8,348 bases of DNA from CBFCZU01 sp965602635. GTDB taxonomy: Bacteria > Planctomycetota > Phycisphaerae > SM23-33. The notes beneath the pieces are model-generated. The model had not been told where the DNA came from and searched no databases. It worked only from the letters and a program-made list of their open reading frames with translations. The stretch covers positions 1 to 8,348 of the forward strand of contig CBFCZU010000189.1 of assembly GCA_965602635.1 (NCBI GenBank), read 5' to 3'. Within the stretch, counting starts at the first letter, position 1. Every line of letters begins with the position of its first letter. Of this stretch, positions 6,135 through 8,348 are shown piece by piece. Both the position numbers and the translations under genes were made by a program.

Positions 6135-6497
6135 ATGGAAGACCAGCCCCCCCGGCTGATGGTCACCAGGCAGAACGACGTGACCGTGGTCGAGTTGATG
6201 GACCAGAAGATCCTGGAGGAGGGGAGCATCGCCAAAATCGGCGAGAAGCTCTACGCCCTGGTGGCGGCCGGGGCCCCCAGCCTGGTGCTGGACTTCGCCG
6301 CAGTGGGCTACATGTCCAGCAGCGCACTGGGCATGCTCATCACGCTCAACAAGCGTGTCCGCGAGAAGGACGGCCGGCTGTGGCTGTGCAACATCAAGCC
6401 GTCGATCAAGGAGGTATTCGCGATCACGCGTCTGAATGAAGTGTTCACCATTTGTGACAGCCGCCAGACCGCCCTGGACGACGCGGCGGTGTCCTGA
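6135..6497 (+). CDS. STAS-domain anti-sigma factor antagonist (RsbV/SpoIIAA type), first copy
   Basis: A 120-residue single-domain STAS protein. In partner switching the unphosphorylated form binds the RsbW-type kinase and frees its target; phosphorylation by that kinase ends the binding. The pattern VVELMDQKILEEG (18-30) fits the first strands and LVLDFAAVGYMSSSALGMLI (50-69) fits the strand and phosphorylation loop. Aligned by eye to SpoIIAA (DSSGLG), S62 is the probable phosphoacceptor, with S61 replacing the usual Asp and A64 the usual Gly. C-terminal VFAITRLNEVFTICDS (94-109) matches the family's end. The start at 6135 has a strong AAAGGAG and lies behind the near-consensus promoter. It is the first gene of a three-gene operon, with the kinase 18 nt downstream. 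Its stop lies in TCCTGAGGC. Confidence 0.93.
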   Translation: MEDQPPRLMVTRQNDVTVVELMDQKILEEGSIAKIGEKLYALVAAGAPSLVLDFAAVGYMSSSALGMLITLNKRVREKDGRLWLCNIKPSIKEVFAITRLNEVFTICDSRQTALDDAAVS

Positions 6498-6515
6498 GGC
6501 ACGGACGGGTCCGGC

Positions 6516-6914
6516 ATGGCGCAGGAATGGGTCATTCCCAGTGATCTCATGGCCGCCAGGGACGTCGTCGGCGAGCTGCTCGACGAGGCCGAGGCTGCCG
6601 GGTACACCGAGGGGGTGTGCTTCGCCATTCGCCTGGCGCTGGAAGAGGCGCTGACCAACGCCATCAAGCACGGCAACGGGTCCGACCCCGCCAAGAAGAT
6701 CAAGGTCTGCGCCGAGTTGGACAAGCAGCGGGCGTCGGTCAGCGTCTCCGACGAGGGCGAGGGCTTCGACCCGGCGGACGTACCCGACCCCACCGCCGAC
6801 GAGAACATCGAGAAACCGTCGGGGCGGGGGATCATGCTCATGCGGGCCTATATGGACGAGGTTGTATATAACCGGCGCGGCAACGAGGTTCGCATATCCA
6901 AGCGAAGGGGATGA
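6516..6914 (+). CDS. RsbW/SpoIIAB-type ATP-binding serine kinase / anti-sigma factor
   Basis: A 132-residue HATPase_c domain protein of the GHKL fold, near the usual family length. The N box is EEALTNAIKHGN (43-54), with N48 as the expected Mg-coordinating Asn. The G1 box is DEGEGFDP (79-86) and the G2 box GRGIMLMR (103-110), followed by the DEVVYN ending (114-119) typical of the family. Such proteins hold a target, often a sigma factor, inactive and phosphorylate a STAS antagonist on Ser. The ribosome-binding site is weak, so translation may be coupled to the upstream STAS gene, which ends 18 nt before. The second STAS gene starts 6 nt after its stop. No sigma factor is nearby, so the target is encoded elsewhere or is not a sigma factor. 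Confidence 0.93.
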   Translation: MAQEWVIPSDLMAARDVVGELLDEAEAAGYTEGVCFAIRLALEEALTNAIKHGNGSDPAKKIKVCAELDKQRASVSVSDEGEGFDPADVPDPTADENIEKPSGRGIMLMRAYMDEVVYNRRGNEVRISKRRG

Positions 6915-6920
6915 AAACAG

Positions 6921-7277
6921 ATGAGCACGTCATCCAACAAGCCGTTGAATCTGGAGGTCAGCCGGGAAGCCGACTCAGCCGTGGTCAAGGTCTCCGGGGC
7001 GGCCTCGATGTCCGAGGCCAACCGCCTGCGGGAGACGCTCGAGCAGCTCGCCGCCGAGGAGGTGCGCGTCATCGTGCTCGACCTGCGCGAGATGGACTTC
7101 ATCTGCTCGCTGGGGCTGGGGGCGATCATCAACGGGCACCTGAAGTGCCGCCACCACCAGGGGCAGATCAAGCTCGTCGGGCCGGTCCCGCCGGTCCGCG
7201 AATTGCTTGAGACCACCCGCCTGACCAAGCTTTTCGGCATCTACGATTCCGTGGAGCAGGCCCTGGCGGCCTCCTGA
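6921..7277 (+). CDS. STAS-domain anti-sigma factor antagonist, second copy
   Basis: A 118-residue STAS protein with clear family pattern: VVKVSGAASMSEANRLRETL (21-40), then IVLDLREMDFICSLGLGAII (51-70) and the C-terminal TRLTKLFGIYDSVEQAL (99-115). Aligned by eye to SpoIIAA, S63 in ICSLGLG is the probable phosphoacceptor, with C62 replacing the conserved Asp and L64 the following Ser/Thr. The two copies in this operon are clearly diverged, so this is not a recent duplication. AGGGG (6906-6910), 10 nt before the ATG, is a plausible ribosome-binding site. The gene closes the operon. Two antagonists around one kinase suggest that two inputs converge on it, or that one STAS protein is an output partner; the sequence cannot decide. 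Confidence 0.92.
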   Translation: MSTSSNKPLNLEVSREADSAVVKVSGAASMSEANRLRETLEQLAAEEVRVIVLDLREMDFICSLGLGAIINGHLKCRHHQGQIKLVGPVPPVRELLETTRLTKLFGIYDSVEQALAAS

Positions 7278-7318
7278 GGCCGGGCGACGACGCGGCCGGC
7301 CGCCGCGGCGCCCTCAGG
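7273..7318. terminator. Possible bidirectional termination structure
   Basis: CCTGAGG (7273-7279) and CCTCAGG (7312-7318) form a 7-bp inverted repeat, each arm centred on the stop codon of one of the two convergent genes. The loop holds a 12-nt GC palindrome (7292-7303). A local alternative hairpin is 7268-7272/7277-7281. No T-run follows on either strand, so intrinsic termination is not proven. Confidence 0.35.
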
Positions 7319-8285
7319 CCAGCCCCCGCGCCACCTCGAGCAGTGCAGCCGCCTTCTCCTCCTCGCTCAGGCACGACAGCGCGAAGCTGATGGACACCGG
7401 CTCGAAGCTCGCCCGGTAGCGGTACATCTCCACCAGCTCCTCGGCCGAGTGGTCGCGGACCTCCGACGGCCACATGCGAAGCGTGTACGGAACCGGGCAC
7501 GAACGCTTGAGCGTCTCGGGGGTGAGGTACTGGTCAACGCTGGGGTCGTACTCGTCGATCGCGGCCGCCGCCAGGAACCCCATGTGCTGCTCGCGGAGCA
7601 GCTCGCTGTGCATTCCCCGGCTCTCGGCCTCGAGGCCCTGGTACATCATCTCCCAGTACGGGGCGGCGAACTCGGCGAACCGCTCCGGGCCGAACATGCC
7701 GGCGAAGTCGTCGCAGATGCCCTGCCGCCCGCCGGCGACGGGCCTGCCCTGGTGAGCGCGGAGCGTCCGGGCGTAGTTGACCGCGCTGCGCGTGGCGAAC
7801 TCCATCAGCCGGTGGGCACGGGCCGGGTCGTCGAAGGGCAGCGTGAAGAAGTCCTGCCCCATCATCAGCACGGCCGTGGTGACGGGCCCCTCGTAGTCGT
7901 GCCCGATGCCGGTCGAGGCGTCGGGACGGACGGCCTTGAGCCGCTCGGCCAGTGCCAGGCGCTCCGGCACGACACCCGCGGCGAGGTAGTCGTCGGGCTC
8001 GGCCAGATCGTCGATATCGGCCGGGTCGGAGATGCACGGGCGGACCCACGGCTCGACCGATTCGGAGGAGATCACCACCTCGCAGCCGACGGTCGAGACG
8101 TGACAGTACGCCAGCCCGGCCAGGCCCGGCTGCGGCGGGTCCACCCCCAGCCGCTCGGCCAGCGGGACGAGGGCGTCGTGCGCCCGGCAGATGGCGTCGA
8201 TGTCGGTGTGCAAAGCGTGCAGCGAGACGCCCGCCGCCTCGGCGCCGGCCGTCACCGCGATACTGAAACCGTAACGCTGACCCAT
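7314..8285 (-). CDS. Uroporphyrinogen decarboxylase (URO-D) family protein, not canonical HemE
   Basis: A 323-residue protein of the URO-D superfamily, which includes haem decarboxylases and corrinoid/coenzyme M methyltransferases such as MtaA/MtbA. Family patterns are GHDYEGPVTTAVLMMGQDFF (128-147), a DDFAGMFGPERFAEFAAPYWEMMY block (192-215) and MHSELLREQHMGFL (225-238). The N-terminal arginine motif of true HemE (FRQAGRY) is absent, so porphyrin decarboxylation is unlikely. At the place where methyltransferase members have a zinc-binding His-x-Cys this protein has H226-S-E228; whether E228 and a later Cys (C305) bind metal is speculation. The ATG at 8285 has AGAGGG 9 nt upstream. A minus-strand gene ends 18 nt upstream, suggesting an operon. 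The family is likely; the reaction is unknown, with a methyltransferase-like role more plausible than haem synthesis. Confidence 0.78.
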   Translation of the reverse strand: MGQRYGFSIAVTAGAEAAGVSLHALHTDIDAICRAHDALVPLAERLGVDPPQPGLAGLAYCHVSTVGCEVVISSESVEPWVRPCISDPADIDDLAEPDDYLAAGVVPERLALAERLKAVRPDASTGIGHDYEGPVTTAVLMMGQDFFTLPFDDPARAHRLMEFATRSAVNYARTLRAHQGRPVAGGRQGICDDFAGMFGPERFAEFAAPYWEMMYQGLEAESRGMHSELLREQHMGFLAAAAIDEYDPSVDQYLTPETLKRSCPVPYTLRMWPSEVRDHSAEELVEMYRYRASFEPVSISFALSCLSEEEKAAALLEVARGLA

Positions 8286-8303
8286 AACTCAATTCCCTCT
8301 CTG

Positions 8304-8348
8304 CTATTCGCCTTCGGCCTTTCTCAGCGCGGCGGCGAAGGCGGCGTT
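8304..8348 (-). CDS. 3' end of an upstream gene, cut by the window edge
   Basis: Read on the minus strand from the window edge, the frame gives NAAFAAALRKAEGE and then TAG (8306-8304). The Ala-rich, charged ending looks like a protein C-terminus, and the 18-nt gap to the URO-D-family start fits co-transcription. Fourteen residues are too few to name a family. An 8-bp inverted repeat (8309-8316/8336-8343) lies inside this tail and may be only a consequence of Ala/Glu/Gly codons. Confidence 0.4.
   Translation of the reverse strand, partial: NAAFAAALRKAEGE

Noticed and set aside
3812..6235. 807-residue minus-strand protein across the GH-like and nitrilase-like genes
   Set aside because: It is a shadow frame without motifs; the catalytic E-K-C set is in the other minus-strand frame.
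7534..8292. 252-residue minus-strand protein overlapping the URO-D-family gene
   Set aside because: Arg/Ala/Gly-rich shadow frame without family features; the overlapping frame has clear URO-D motifs.
8309..8343. 8-bp inverted repeat as a terminator
   Set aside because: It has a 19-nt loop, lies inside a probable coding end rich in Ala/Glu/Gly codons, and has no T-run.

Overview
The window is strongly GC-rich, with codon third positions almost all G or C. It looks like a piece of a Planctomycetota (PVC superphylum) chromosome, possibly Phycisphaerae-like, though the class is a guess. The grounds are gene content (a Gfo/Idh/MocA oxidoreductase with a Cys-cluster insert, a large secreted glycoside-hydrolase-like protein, a URO-D-family protein, an RsbV/RsbW-type partner-switch operon) and intergenic stretches packed with short palindromes. 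No ribosomal RNA, recognisable tRNA, transposase or CRISPR array was seen.

Layout. Positions 1-510 hold no convincing gene. They carry an array of at least seven perfect hairpins with 3-4 nt loops (32-315), then a featureless GC-rich leader. A small multi-pass membrane protein follows (511-921, +). Facing it is a Gfo/Idh/MocA oxidoreductase (1014-2267, -, GTG start). The 353-bp divergent gap 2268-2620 contains a dense block of palindromes (2329-2510), including a compact three-armed cloverleaf whose junction linkers are all 2 nt. From there a secreted 811-residue GH123/DUF4091-like protein reads rightward (2621-5056). Its end overlaps by 25 bp the end of a convergent lipoprotein of the carbon-nitrogen hydrolase (nitrilase) superfamily (5032-5964, -).

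A near-consensus sigma-70-type promoter (6072-6100) drives a three-gene operon: STAS antagonist, RsbW-type ATPase/kinase, second STAS antagonist (6135-7277). This is the core of a partner-switching circuit, but with two antagonists and no sigma factor, phosphatase or sensor in view. Converging on it is a URO-D-family protein (7314-8285, -), preceded 18 nt upstream by the tail of another minus-strand gene cut by the window edge.

How the genes may work together. The oxidoreductase and the secreted GH-like protein diverge from the palindrome-rich gap and could belong to a carbohydrate-degradation locus; this is inference from position and family only. The partner-switch operon is a separate regulatory unit with its own promoter. 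No gene here is individually unprecedented. The least-explained material is the two palindrome blocks, the repeated stop-codon context TCCTGAGGC, and the two-antagonist partner-switch module.
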